DNA from: a virus
Direction: 5' to 3' (one strand)
Length of the DNA: 55,341 bases
IMG/VR virus record: IMGVR_UViG_3300033146_002149
Location: 1-55,341 of that record
Numbering within the stretch: position 1 is the stretch's first letter; the number at the start of each line of letters is the position of its first letter. The notes beneath the pieces were generated by a model, which had not been told where the DNA came from, made no database searches, and saw nothing but the letters and a program-made list of their open reading frames with translations. The translations under genes and the position numbers were made by a program. Shown in pieces: positions 41,859-50,413 of the stretch.

Positions 41859-41983
41859 ACACCGGAAAAATCCACACCATCCGGAGCCGGTATAGTCTTG
41901 TCAAATTATAGTAAAAGTAGCAATTTAGCCCTACCGGACATTCCGTCCATTATTTAACGTACCATCATTTAAGGAAAACAATC

Positions 41984-42346
41984 ATGGCTATGATTAAAGT
42001 AGTTAGTAACCCCGCAAAACGTGATATCACAGTAGCAGAACCTACAGTTTTGGAACTCACCACACTGGCAGAACTTGCAGAATCCCTTGGAGAGGATCTC
42101 TGCATCAATCAGATTAAAGCACAGCTTAAAGTAAGTTTCCGAGCTGTGGTTCGTCGAAAATTGGAAGAGAAAGACGATAATGAGGAGTTTGTCAATTCCG
42201 ATGATGTCATCATATCTGAGGATTTCTCAGAATGGAAACCGGTTTACCGAGTAACCAAGACCGCAGAGGAAAAGGCACTTGAAGCTCTCGGCAACCTGCC
42301 TCCAGAAGTACGTGAAGCTATCTTGGCTAATTTCCAAAATGCTTAA
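41984..42346 (+). CDS. Acidic protein with shared C-terminal tail, 120 aa
   Basis: First gene after the 41.8 kb promoter, SD AAGGAAA. N-terminal beta start (MAMIKVVSNPAKRDITV), middle VVRRKLEEKDDNEEF, C-terminus ALEALGNLPPEVREAIL, closely matching the tail of the 38523 and 47969 products. No other motif. The tail may be a docking peptide. Confidence 0.6.
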   Translation: MAMIKVVSNPAKRDITVAEPTVLELTTLAELAESLGEDLCINQIKAQLKVSFRAVVRRKLEEKDDNEEFVNSDDVIISEDFSEWKPVYRVTKTAEEKALEALGNLPPEVREAILANFQNA

Positions 42347-42362
42347 ATAACTGCCTTTGACT

Positions 42363-42447
42363 TGGCAAGCAATAAAGCAAGTATAGTTTGTTTTTATTAT
42401 CTTTCACTGGGGTGAGATCTTGTGAAAAGGGTCTTTATTGCTTGCCA
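42363..42447 (+). ncRNA. Candidate structured RNA with perfect 15-bp stem
   Basis: TGGCAAGCAATAAAG (42363-42377) is the exact inverse of CTTTATTGCTTGCCA (42433-42447). Inside the 55-base loop CTTTCAC can pair with GTGAAAAG. TTTTAATC follows the stem, then TTTTTT. It may be a terminator with a large loop or a processed small RNA between two genes. Confidence 0.5.
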
Positions 42448-42483
42448 TTTTAATCATCATTTTTTAACATGAAAGGATTTTTC

Positions 42484-43458
42484 ATGAATTACAAAAAACG
42501 AATAGATTATTCATCCTTATCAACATATATGTCCTGTCCGAGAGAATTTCTTTTTCAGTATCAAATGAACCTCCGTCCAGCAGGGCAAAGCATCCATTTA
42601 GTTTTTGGCTCCTGCTGGCACTACGGCTTAGAATCCACGTACAACCTTCTTATGGAAGAACAGTCAATTACTGCTATGGACGCGACAGTTAATTCCATCA
42701 AGGCATTTAATGCTTTATGGAAATTAGATGGTGCTCCAATTTGGAAAAACGAGGATCTTATCTTTCCAAAGAGTCCTGGACATGCAGCTAATATGTATAA
42801 AGCATATTGGGATCGTTTCTTGACATTGGATACCAAAGACCGAAAAATAATCTTTGTTGAAGCTCCATTTTCAATTGACCTGACTCAATATGGCTCAGAC
42901 TTACCTAACTACATCGGAAGAATGGATCTTGGTTTATCAGATGGTGACACCGGTCTGGAGATTATTGACCATAAGACAGCAAAAGTAATATACAAAACCA
43001 CTCCGCAGAATTTCGAGATGTCCTTCCAGACTGACGGTTATTTAACCGCAGGTCGTTTATTCTATGATAAAATCCCCTCCATGACCTACCGAATGGCTTT
43101 ATGTCAAAAATCAAAGATTGACTTCCAGCCGATTACAGTCAACAAACGAGCTGCATCCATCGATCATTTTCTTCATAACCTTGTTTATTACTGCAAAGAG
43201 ATCAGTCATAATATTGACTTATTAACTGAAGATAAAATAACTTGCACCAGCCGGACGGATATCCTTAATTCTTTCCCTCGCAAGCCAGGATACGCTTGTA
43301 CTACTTTCATGTCAACATGTGTTTTTTATGATCTTTGTAGGCTCCGCAATAATCCGTTACTCTGGCTTGATAAGGCTCCACAAGGTTTTCACTATGACGA
43401 ATGGGATCCAAGCAAAATGGAAGAAAGTATTAAAAAACGATTAAAGGAAAATGAGTAA
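42484..43458 (+). CDS. Cas4/RecB-like PD-(D/E)XK nuclease with possible Fe-S cysteines
   Basis: 324 residues from the ATG at 42484, which has AAAGGA 6 bases upstream. The ATG at 42469 lies 15 bases earlier and includes that SD. Motifs: GRMDLGL (about 145), EIIDHKTAK (about 159-167, the E/D-x-K of the active site) and QTDGYLTA (about 182). Cys 18 and Cys 272, 279 and 285 (C-x6-C-x5-C) could hold a 4Fe-4S cluster as in Cas4 and AddB. It lies near Sak4-like and SSB-like genes, so it probably processes DNA ends for recombination. Confidence 0.8.
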   Translation: MNYKKRIDYSSLSTYMSCPREFLFQYQMNLRPAGQSIHLVFGSCWHYGLESTYNLLMEEQSITAMDATVNSIKAFNALWKLDGAPIWKNEDLIFPKSPGHAANMYKAYWDRFLTLDTKDRKIIFVEAPFSIDLTQYGSDLPNYIGRMDLGLSDGDTGLEIIDHKTAKVIYKTTPQNFEMSFQTDGYLTAGRLFYDKIPSMTYRMALCQKSKIDFQPITVNKRAASIDHFLHNLVYYCKEISHNIDLLTEDKITCTSRTDILNSFPRKPGYACTTFMSTCVFYDLCRLRNNPLLWLDKAPQGFHYDEWDPSKMEESIKKRLKENE

Positions 43459-43553
43459 TGCTTCACCAAATAAACCGGTAGGCTTCATATTTATGATGAA
43501 CAAGCATCCTTTGCTGGCCTATGAGTTGAATGCTTACAACTTCACTCTTATGA

Positions 43554-43592
43554 CGATAAGATTATCGGTTCTCCTGGCAGTATAGCCTGCCA
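43554..43592 (+). repeat. Two short hairpins before the Sak4-like gene
   Basis: CGATAA (43554-43559) pairs with TTATCG (43562-43567), and TGGCAG (43575-43580) pairs with CTGCCA (43587-43592). They lie in a 156-base gap with no supported gene upstream of the SD AAAGGAA for the gene at 43615. Possible leader RNA structure. Confidence 0.4.
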
Positions 43593-43614
43593 ACATATTT
43601 AAAGGAATTTTAAA

Positions 43615-44391
43615 ATGGAAACAACACCAAAATTTAAGAAAACCAAACTTAAAGAAGCCACCAGAAAGTTTGACTTAAAATTTTTGCTAACCGGAAACTC
43701 AGGAAGTGGTAAAACACATTTTACCGCAACTTATGATAATCCTTTGCATTATTACCTTTTCGACAAGGGTGGGGAGAAAACAGTTGAAAAAATATCCAAA
43801 GACAGAGAAGACATCACTATTGATAACTTTTCTACATCAGACATGTTGTTCAGTGATTTCTGGAAGCAATATCAACAAGATGCAACCGACGGTTTCTTTG
43901 ATTATCTTGCATCAATTGGTGGGATGCTTGTTCTGGACAGCTTGACTAATGCTAATAAAAAAGCCATTGATGAAATTGCCAAGAAAAGTGCAATTACTCC
44001 TTCAGGAATCGGCAAGAAGTTGGATATGAAGAAAGGAATGGCTCCAGCACATTGGGGGCAGCTCTTGAATTGGATGACTACCTTAGTAACCTCTTTGCAA
44101 GAACTCCCTTGTGCCGTGGCAGTTACCGTCCACTTACACACCTTGATGAATAGTAGCCAAGAAGTAGTTGCCAGATATCCCGCAGTAAACGGGCAATTCC
44201 GGCAGCTTCTGGCCTGCGATTTTGATGAAGCTTATTTGTTGACTACAAAAGGCACAAAGCGTACAATATTTTTTACTGAAAAGCTGGCCTTTGAAGCAAA
44301 GTCAAGAGTGTTTGATATGGCAAAAGTTGAAAACATCACAATGACCCAACTGGCTAATGCTTACTTGGCAGGTAAAACTGTGATAAATTAA
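43615..44391 (+). CDS. Sak4-like recombination ATPase
   Basis: 258 residues. P-loop LTGNSGSGKTHF (about 26-37), Walker B-like GMLVLDSLTN (about 101-110), a conserved-looking MAPAHWGQLLNWM and later TVHLHTLM. This is the layout of phage RecA/RAD51-fold Sak4 proteins, which catalyse single-strand annealing or support exchange with an SSB. The SSB-like gene nearby (44760) and the nuclease gene upstream support a recombination module. Confidence 0.75.
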   Translation: METTPKFKKTKLKEATRKFDLKFLLTGNSGSGKTHFTATYDNPLHYYLFDKGGEKTVEKISKDREDITIDNFSTSDMLFSDFWKQYQQDATDGFFDYLASIGGMLVLDSLTNANKKAIDEIAKKSAITPSGIGKKLDMKKGMAPAHWGQLLNWMTTLVTSLQELPCAVAVTVHLHTLMNSSQEVVARYPAVNGQFRQLLACDFDEAYLLTTKGTKRTIFFTEKLAFEAKSRVFDMAKVENITMTQLANAYLAGKTVIN

Positions 44392-44402
44392 AAGGAGGTA
44401 AA

Positions 44403-44501
44403 ATGGCAAAAGAAAAGTATTTTACTATCAACGCAAAAGATCCAGAGAATAAGATTTTAGACATTACTTATCATGAATATAAATTAAAAGGGGTTAACTA
44501 A
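44403..44501 (+). CDS. Tiny protein, 32 aa, after the Sak4-like gene
   Basis: MAKEKYFTINAKDPENKILD, then ITYHEYKLKGVN. A very strong SD (AAAGGAGGT) lies 4 bases before the ATG. It starts 11 bases after the previous stop and ends two bases before the next gene. Translation is well supported. Function unknown. Confidence 0.6.
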   Translation: MAKEKYFTINAKDPENKILDITYHEYKLKGVN

Positions 44502-44503
44502 TT

Positions 44504-44710
44504 ATGGATGAAAATGACATAACAATAATTGAAGCTTTATCAGACATTATCCTGCAAAAAATGAAGGGTTTAGCATTTGAGCAAAAAGAACCCAGTTTTG
44601 ATGTCGACAAATCAGATGATAGCATCAAACTTTTAACCCAGCAAATTTATGGACTTAGGAAAATCCGTGCTGATTTTGAAATCCTGATTACTGCTGTACA
44701 TTTAAACTAA
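44504..44710 (+). CDS. Small protein, 68 aa, acidic helical
   Basis: MDENDITIIEALSDIILQKM with later IKLLTQQIYGLRKIRADF. Helical, mixed charge. The SD AAAAGGGG precedes it. Not recognised. It lies between Sak4-like and SSB-like genes and may assist one of them. Confidence 0.6.
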   Translation: MDENDITIIEALSDIILQKMKGLAFEQKEPSFDVDKSDDSIKLLTQQIYGLRKIRADFEILITAVHLN

Positions 44711-44759
44711 CTAAAATCTTTAAATAACTTAAATTAAAATTAAAAAAGGAAATACTACC

Positions 44760-45182
44760 ATGGCTATGATACCTAATCTTTCAGAAATTAAAGACCGCAA
44801 ACCTGTAGAAGCTGGTGAGTACGATCTCCGTGTAACCAAGGCAAAAGAAACTAAGTCCAAGAATACCGGAAGATATGGCTGCATGTTGATTATTGAAATC
44901 GACGGAGAAGATAACGCCGACAATATCTTTCACACCTTATGGTATGGGAACTACAAAGACTTTGCTGGGGACGATGAAGATAAGAATAACATGATGTGGC
45001 GTATGGTTAAAGATTTCCTCCGTTCTTTGGGCTTAGATCCAGAGCAAGAAACTGATGAAAGTGATCTGGTAGGGTTGGAGTTTTCCGCAGACGTTTCATA
45101 TAACGATGGCATGGACACTGATGATGACGGTAATCCAGTCAAAGTTGGACAGCCTCGCAATGAGATTGCCAGAATAGTATAG
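44760..45182 (+). CDS. SSB-like DNA-binding protein
   Basis: 140 residues. Begins with a strand-rich part (EAGEYDLRVTKAKETKSKNTG), then IFHTLWYGNYKDFAGDDEDKNN and an acidic end (YNDGMDTDDDGNPVKVGQPRN). Small OB-type proteins with this style accompany Sak4-like and other phage recombinases. Single-strand DNA binding is inferred. SD AAAGGAA before the ATG. Confidence 0.6.
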   Translation: MAMIPNLSEIKDRKPVEAGEYDLRVTKAKETKSKNTGRYGCMLIIEIDGEDNADNIFHTLWYGNYKDFAGDDEDKNNMMWRMVKDFLRSLGLDPEQETDESDLVGLEFSADVSYNDGMDTDDDGNPVKVGQPRNEIARIV

Positions 45183-45232
45183 CAGATTTAACTTTACACA
45201 ATCATTATTGATTTTAAATAACTAAACTTGAC

Positions 45233-45246
45233 GTTCATTTTTGAAC
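45233..45246. repeat. Intergenic palindrome GTTCA-N4-TGAAC, copy 4
   Basis: GTTCATTTTTGAAC, followed by AGCCAGT as in copy 3. It lies in the 109-base gap after the SSB-like gene. No T-run follows on the plus strand. Confidence 0.6.
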
Positions 45247-45323
45247 AGCCAGTATAAGGCTTACCCAAGTTAATACTGACTAAATCAAGAATGAACGTCT
45301 ATTTAATTAAAGGAATTTTAATT

Positions 45324-45584
45324 ATGTCTATTGAAAGTATTATTTCATTTAATTGTCTTGCTTGTCAAGAAGAGCTTTTTTATACTTTCCCAGAAGATGT
45401 GGTAATAAAATATAAAACTAACTTGAAATACTCGCACAAAACAACACCTATAGAGATCGCAGAAAGAATAATAAAGAAAAAAATTACCTGTACTAAATGT
45501 AATAAGAAATTCATTATAACTGACCAACCATATGCGGTAAGTCTTTATTTACGTCCAGAATATTTCAAGGCAGAGGAGATATAA
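45324..45584 (+). CDS. Zinc-ribbon-type protein, 86 aa
   Basis: Start at 45324 (MSIESIISFN) with AAAGGAA upstream. The earlier ATG at 45291 lacks a good SD. Two CxxC pairs (CLAC and CTKC, about 40 residues apart) fit a zinc ribbon. The tail is basic. Role unknown. It lies just upstream of the ligase gene. Confidence 0.6.
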   Translation: MSIESIISFNCLACQEELFYTFPEDVVIKYKTNLKYSHKTTPIEIAERIIKKKITCTKCNKKFIITDQPYAVSLYLRPEYFKAEEI

Positions 45585-45587
45585 ATC

Positions 45588-47384
45588 ATGCTAAATAAAG
45601 AAGTTTTAATAGATAAAATAAGTAAAGCAAATGCATCATACGCCGCTGGCATTCCTTTTATATCCGATACAGAGTATGACATCCTTTGGCAAAGCCTTTA
45701 TACTATTGATCCTACAAATGATTTATTATATCACACATCACAAAATCGCACAAACTTGACTGGCCTTCCCTGGCATAAACACCAAATATTCGGCACACAA
45801 AAAGCATTCAATATGCTTGATATGAAGATCTTTCTCACAAGATTTGGTGATCAACCGCTTGTATTTGAGCCAAAATATGATGGTTGTGCAGCGGTATTAA
45901 CAAAGACCAAGGAAAGTTGGTTGCTCTGTCTTAGTGGCAACGGTCAATGTGGGACTAACATTACTCATATGATGCCCTTCATAGATTTTCCCTTCCCCCT
46001 ACGGAATTTTCAATCAATTGAAATCATCCTTCTGACTAAAGATTGGTCATCAGATTTTGGAGCTAACCCAAGAAATGTTGTCGCCGGATGGTTAGCCCGT
46101 AAACATGGCGAGCCAGAAGCAATAATGACAGCCGTTCCTCATGATTTTGGCACTTTCCAGGAGCATTATACTTACGATGGTGATTTAGATAAACTTAGTG
46201 AAATCCTCCTAAAGCTACACGCTAAATGGAGGGAAACATATCCAATTGATGGCATCATGGTAAAAGTTGCTGATGATAATGTTAGGTTAGTATCGGGGAA
46301 TAATGGGCAAGTTAATAGTTGGTCAATTGCCTGGAAACCTCCAATTCAAATGAAGAAAACAATTGTTGAAAGCATTGAATGGAATGTTAGCCGCCTAGGT
46401 AGAGTTATCCCAACAGTTGTTTATTCCCCAATTGACTTATGTTCCACGATTAATACTCGTGTAACTGGAAATAATGCCAAATGGTTATATGAGAAACAAA
46501 TTTGTATCGGAGCAACTTTGTTAGTTGGTAAAGCAGGTGAAATCATACCAAAGATTATCACAGTAAATAATGAAAATAATCCTATCGGTGAAGTAACTCC
46601 AGAAGATATAGATCTCCCAGAAGATTGCCCCATTTGCCATGAGCCTTTATCTTTCCAAGGTGTTCACTTAATATGTACTGGGGATAAATGTATTGCAAAA
46701 CTAACTGTCTCTATAGCTTATTTTTATAGTCATAAAGGAGTCAAGATAGATGGTATAGGCGAAGGAAGCATCATTAAGTTATTAGAAGATCCTCATTGTT
46801 TTGCTATCTTATCTATTAAGCCTTGGGCATTATTAGCGATGACAACATATGATCTTCTACCCAAGGTAATAAGTATTCTTGGGAATAAGATTACTGCCAA
46901 TATTTTAAGAGAAATTAAACAATCTAATGAAACAAAAACTATGGCACACTTTATATCCGGCCTGGGCTTACCAAGTTTGGCTTATAAATCTTCATTACGA
47001 TTATGCCAATATGTAAAATCAGGGGAATTAAAAGGTCATATTACAGCCCAGGCAAGAGAAAACTTTGCAAAAGCAGCTGTCTTGTTTATGGAAGCAAAAG
47101 AGGAAATGCTTACTGAGTTTACGTTCGCCCAATTACCAAACACAGCCAAGGCAATATATTGCATAACCGGCACATTAAACTCATCTCGGGAAGCAATCAT
47201 AGAATATCTATCTCTTCAAGGATATGAATATTCCTCCCATATTACCAGATTAACAAATTACTTAATTCTTGGTGAATCCCCAGGCAAGACAAAGATCAAC
47301 AAAGCAATTAAACATAACATACCACAAATAACTGAAGAACAATTTATGAATCTTTTAACAAAGGAAAAGAAAGATGAAACCTAA
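45588..47384 (+). CDS. ligA: NAD-dependent DNA ligase (LigA type)
   Basis: 598 residues. Adenylation motif EPKYDGCA with Lys 96, then an OB-type part, a four-cysteine zinc finger (CPICHEPLSF... GDKC, about 347-368), a helix-hairpin-helix-like part (about 390-500) and a BRCT-type end (about 523-590). Somewhat shorter than bacterial LigA (about 670). It seals nicks during phage DNA replication using NAD+, independent of the host enzyme. SD GAGGAG precedes the ATG. Confidence 0.85.
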   Translation: MLNKEVLIDKISKANASYAAGIPFISDTEYDILWQSLYTIDPTNDLLYHTSQNRTNLTGLPWHKHQIFGTQKAFNMLDMKIFLTRFGDQPLVFEPKYDGCAAVLTKTKESWLLCLSGNGQCGTNITHMMPFIDFPFPLRNFQSIEIILLTKDWSSDFGANPRNVVAGWLARKHGEPEAIMTAVPHDFGTFQEHYTYDGDLDKLSEILLKLHAKWRETYPIDGIMVKVADDNVRLVSGNNGQVNSWSIAWKPPIQMKKTIVESIEWNVSRLGRVIPTVVYSPIDLCSTINTRVTGNNAKWLYEKQICIGATLLVGKAGEIIPKIITVNNENNPIGEVTPEDIDLPEDCPICHEPLSFQGVHLICTGDKCIAKLTVSIAYFYSHKGVKIDGIGEGSIIKLLEDPHCFAILSIKPWALLAMTTYDLLPKVISILGNKITANILREIKQSNETKTMAHFISGLGLPSLAYKSSLRLCQYVKSGELKGHITAQARENFAKAAVLFMEAKEEMLTEFTFAQLPNTAKAIYCITGTLNSSREAIIEYLSLQGYEYSSHITRLTNYLILGESPGKTKINKAIKHNIPQITEEQFMNLLTKEKKDET

Positions 47385-47610
47385 GTACGATGAAAACCAA
47401 AACATTATCTATGAGCGCAAAGTAACTGCCCGCATAAATAATAAGCTATACACAAAGGTGAATGAACATTTCCATCATGGGCAGCAAACGATGTTGTTCC
47501 GCCATATATTTGAATCACTAGCAAGCTTGATTGATGCTGGTAAATTTGATCAGGTTACTGATTATCTGTATAAAAAAGAATCTTTAACCTTACCAAAGGT
47601 GGAAGCTTAA
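47374..47610 (+). CDS. Ribbon-helix-helix-like small protein, 78 aa
   Basis: Overlaps the ligase gene end by 11 bases. YERKVTARINNKLYTKVNEHF with MLFRHIFESLASLI has the strand-helix-helix layout of ribbon-helix-helix proteins. It is a possible regulator. The overlap suggests coupled translation. Confidence 0.55.
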   Translation: MKPKYDENQNIIYERKVTARINNKLYTKVNEHFHHGQQTMLFRHIFESLASLIDAGKFDQVTDYLYKKESLTLPKVEA

Positions 47611-47612
47611 CT

Positions 47613-47969
47613 ATGAATAGACAACAAACAGCTCCGAAAAACAACAACTTGGAAGATAAACCGCAAGTTTCATTGCTCCCGTTAGATCTACTGATACCAA
47701 TGCTCGAACCTGCTTACAGGGAAGGCATCATAAAATATGATCGAGAATCTTGGCGGCTTGGATTTACCAGTACAATTATGTATGACGCTCTAATGAGGCA
47801 TTTGCTAAAATGGTTTTTCAACAACGAAACCTTTGACCCAGAATCAATAAGCAAGCATAACATTAATAAACATCATTTAGGAGCAGTTCTTTTTTGTGCT
47901 ATTAATTTATATAATACAGAAATGAATTTTCCTCACCTGGATGATCGTCCGAATAAAGGAGAAAAATAA
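47613..47969 (+). CDS. dATP/dGTP diphosphohydrolase-like protein (dGTP_diPhyd_N type)
   Basis: 118 residues. PQVSLLPLDLLIPMLEPAYREG, then KYDRESWRLGF, YDALMRHLLKWFFNNETFD and HHLGAVLFCAINL match the layout of the phage dATP/dGTP diphosphohydrolase family, relatives of MazG-type enzymes, with RH and acidic metal-ligand-like residues. It could tune deoxynucleotide pools. In some phages with 2-aminoadenine DNA a relative (MazZ) works with PurZ, but PurZ is not in this window. Confidence 0.65.
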   Translation: MNRQQTAPKNNNLEDKPQVSLLPLDLLIPMLEPAYREGIIKYDRESWRLGFTSTIMYDALMRHLLKWFFNNETFDPESISKHNINKHHLGAVLFCAINLYNTEMNFPHLDDRPNKGEK

Positions 47970-48256
47970 TGCCTTTAATGGATCGGATATATTGTAAATC
48001 TTTTCTTGATATGTCTTTTGAGAATCAAAAGTCATTAATTGAACGAATCCGCACGATACGCAGTTCAGCCCTGAATGCAGCAAAAGTTAGTTCAAAGCGA
48101 ATTACTAAATCAGCCATGAAGAACATTGCCAAACGAGCTGGAACTAAGCAAGGAAAGAAGATGCTGAAAGATCCAACTAAAGCAGCAAAAGCAGCCTTAG
48201 CCAAATTAACGCCAGCCCAAATAATGGCAATAACTAAACAATTACAAGGACTTTAA
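47969..48256 (+). CDS. Basic protein with shared C-terminal tail, 95 aa
   Basis: Start overlaps the previous stop (TAATG). Very basic middle (KRITKSAMKNIAKRAGTKQG, KKMLKDPTKAAKAALAKL). The end ALAKLTPAQIMAITKQL resembles the tails of the 38523 and 41984 proteins. Nucleic-acid binding is likely from charge. Function unknown. Confidence 0.6.
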   Translation: MPLMDRIYCKSFLDMSFENQKSLIERIRTIRSSALNAAKVSSKRITKSAMKNIAKRAGTKQGKKMLKDPTKAAKAALAKLTPAQIMAITKQLQGL

Positions 48257-48259
48257 AAC

Positions 48260-48586
48260 ATGAAAACAACCCCAGCAAAAACAGCTCCAGTGAAAACTTT
48301 ACATAACTCCACAATCCCAGGATCAGGTGCAATTGATAATGTCAAAGATATTCAAAGAGTTGGCAATCCTGATATGTTCCAACTTCTTTGTAAGGCATCA
48401 AGTGAAGCTGAAGGTTGGATGAAAAGCACTAAAGCAATGGCAACTCCCACCGGATGTGTTGTGCAAGTAACTACGCAGCAACGAAATCCAGATAAAACAT
48501 ACGTAATTGCTGAAGCCCTTACTTTTGTACCTGGAGTAATGCTTGTTGATGATAATAATAATGGCAGAAAACTTGTTAGGAAATAA
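48260..48586 (+). CDS. Phage protein, 108 aa, unknown function
   Basis: Low-complexity start (TTPAKTAPVKT), then a compact part with MFQLLCKASSEAEGWMKSTKA and TYVIAEALTFVPGVMLVDD. Beta-rich C-terminal half. No catalytic motif recognised. It sits between the basic tail protein and the ParB-methyltransferase gene. Confidence 0.6.
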   Translation: MKTTPAKTAPVKTLHNSTIPGSGAIDNVKDIQRVGNPDMFQLLCKASSEAEGWMKSTKAMATPTGCVVQVTTQQRNPDKTYVIAEALTFVPGVMLVDDNNNGRKLVRK

Positions 48587-48599
48587 AGGATTATAAAAC

Positions 48600-50015
48600 A
48601 TGCAACTTTTCCAAATAGAGCAACGTCAAATAGCAGACATACTTATAATTGACCGTGCCAGGACAGATGTAGGCGATATCACCGGTTTGGCAAAATCAAT
48701 TGAAATGGTAGGCCAGCTTAATCCAATCTTAATCGATTCAAACAACAAATTAATTGATGGTCTTAATAGATTAAAAGCAATAGAATCTTTAGACCGTACA
48801 ACTATTGAAGTCCGCATAGTAGATGGGATTACAAACGCAGACCATACTCTCATTGAATTGTTAGCTAACATGGATAGGAAGGAATTTCTATGGCATGAAG
48901 AAATTGAACTCAAGCATAAGATTCATAACTTTTGGGTAGCCGCAGCATCTGAAGCAGGTAATAATTGGGGCTACCGTGAGACTTCTAAAAGGCTAAATTG
49001 CAGCCTCGGTGGTCTTTCAACTGACTTGGCTTTTTGTGAAGCATTGAAAATCTTTCCTATGTTGAAAGAGCAAACTACCAAAGGCCGTGCAAAGGAAGCA
49101 TATAAAGCATTAGGTGAGCAGGCCAAAGCTTTACAGAGGATGGATAATTTTAGCCCAGAAGAAAAAGAAAGACTGACTAACCTTCAAACTGGCAACATAA
49201 AGATTCCTGCAAAAAACACAGCTCCCAACACAGCCATTGAGAAAACCAAACAATTAGGTAAAGAACTATCTTTAGATGCACAAAATAAAGCTGATGCTGA
49301 CCAAACTAAAGTACCAGAAGCAGTTTATGTGGCTGAAAACTATAAAACCTTTATAAATAAGATTCCAGACAATTCTGTAGGCATGGTAGAGTTAGATCCT
49401 CCTTATGCAATTGATTTCAATACTAATTATGGAAAGACATCAAAAATTGAAAGCAAAGCTACAGATTGGACTGAGAAAGAATTATTTGAATTTTATTTTC
49501 ATTACCTACCTGTAATTTATACTAAGATGCTTGATTCCAGTTGGGTGTTATGCTGGACAGGCAAGGAACATGTAGTAGAAATCCAGAAGATTGCTACAGA
49601 AATAGGATTTTCAATACAGCAGCCTGGAGTCTGGGTTAAGCCTGGAGGCAGCACCAACCAGCCTAAACGCAACCTAATTAGTAACTGGGAAATGTATATG
49701 CTGTTCCGAAAAGGTGATGCCACATTCAATACCCCATCATTACCTTCTGCAATTCAAATGAATACAGTAAACAATGCAAAGCGGATTCATCAGTGGGAAA
49801 AGCCCATCGAGCTTTATGATCATTTTATCAAAGCAATGGGTAAACCAGGCACGATCTTTTTATCTCCTTTTGCAGGATCTGGTAATTGTTTGATTGCTGC
49901 GGCTAAGGCAAAAATGATGCCAGTTGGCTGTGATAAAAGTCAAAAATACATCCCGCAGTTTTATAGTAATTTGAGTAATTACCTTGGCTTGGATGTAAAA
50001 ATTTCTGGGAGATAA
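48600..50015 (+). CDS. ParB-like domain fused to a DNA methyltransferase
   Basis: 471 residues. N-terminal ParB/Srx-type part (about 10-90: GLAKSIEMVGQLNPILID, LIDGLNRLKAIESL). C-terminal methyltransferase with DPPY near 266-269 first and AdoMet motif FAGSGNCLIAAA near 424, the order of beta-class enzymes (N6-adenine or N4-cytosine). The fusion may target methylation to specific sites, protect phage DNA or mark replication. Fusions of ParB-type and methyltransferase domains are known in phages. Target sequence unknown. Confidence 0.8.
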   Translation: MQLFQIEQRQIADILIIDRARTDVGDITGLAKSIEMVGQLNPILIDSNNKLIDGLNRLKAIESLDRTTIEVRIVDGITNADHTLIELLANMDRKEFLWHEEIELKHKIHNFWVAAASEAGNNWGYRETSKRLNCSLGGLSTDLAFCEALKIFPMLKEQTTKGRAKEAYKALGEQAKALQRMDNFSPEEKERLTNLQTGNIKIPAKNTAPNTAIEKTKQLGKELSLDAQNKADADQTKVPEAVYVAENYKTFINKIPDNSVGMVELDPPYAIDFNTNYGKTSKIESKATDWTEKELFEFYFHYLPVIYTKMLDSSWVLCWTGKEHVVEIQKIATEIGFSIQQPGVWVKPGGSTNQPKRNLISNWEMYMLFRKGDATFNTPSLPSAIQMNTVNNAKRIHQWEKPIELYDHFIKAMGKPGTIFLSPFAGSGNCLIAAAKAKMMPVGCDKSQKYIPQFYSNLSNYLGLDVKISGR

Positions 50016-50018
50016 CTT

Positions 50019-50207
50019 ATGATCATCATCGGAAAGATTATCCGTAATATCAGACAAAGCAATTCCATCGAAGTACAAGACATTAATACAAAGAAAACAT
50101 ATATCGTTGATCGGTATGCGGTGTTACGGATTATTAATCCGGTAGAGAATTTTAGCTCTAATAAATCTAATTATAATATGTTATATGAATTTAAGGTAAA
50201 GGAATAA
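50019..50207 (+). CDS. Small protein, 62 aa
   Basis: MIIIGKIIRNIRQSNSIEVQ, then KTYIVDRYAVLRIINP: short beta-rich protein of small-barrel look. Follows the methyltransferase gene by three bases. Not recognised. No motif. Confidence 0.5.
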   Translation: MIIIGKIIRNIRQSNSIEVQDINTKKTYIVDRYAVLRIINPVENFSSNKSNYNMLYEFKVKE

Positions 50208-50212
50208 TTTTT

Positions 50213-50410
50213 ATGAAACTTAAAGCTTTACAGACACCATATCATTTTAGTCGCCAAGAATTTACAGATCACATTTATCTTTGTGCCATTAAAGAGCGGA
50301 AAAAAACTTTATTTACTTCTGAGCTAGATGATAAAAAAATAAAACAAATACAAAGTGAAATAGAATGTATGGAAAACCGTTTGAAGAAGCTGAAAAACAG
50401 CAGGAGATAA
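50213..50410 (+). CDS. Small coiled-coil protein, 65 aa
   Basis: YHFSRQEFTDHIYLCAIKER, then a charged helical end (DKKIKQIQSEIECMENRL). Likely coiled coil. Coupled with neighbours by short gaps. Unknown function. Confidence 0.5.
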   Translation: MKLKALQTPYHFSRQEFTDHIYLCAIKERKKTLFTSELDDKKIKQIQSEIECMENRLKKLKNSRR

Positions 50411-50413
50411 AAA

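Noticed and set aside
43490-43600. Small ATG frame in the gap before the Sak4-like gene
   Set aside because: About 30 codons, no SD, and overlapped by two hairpins.
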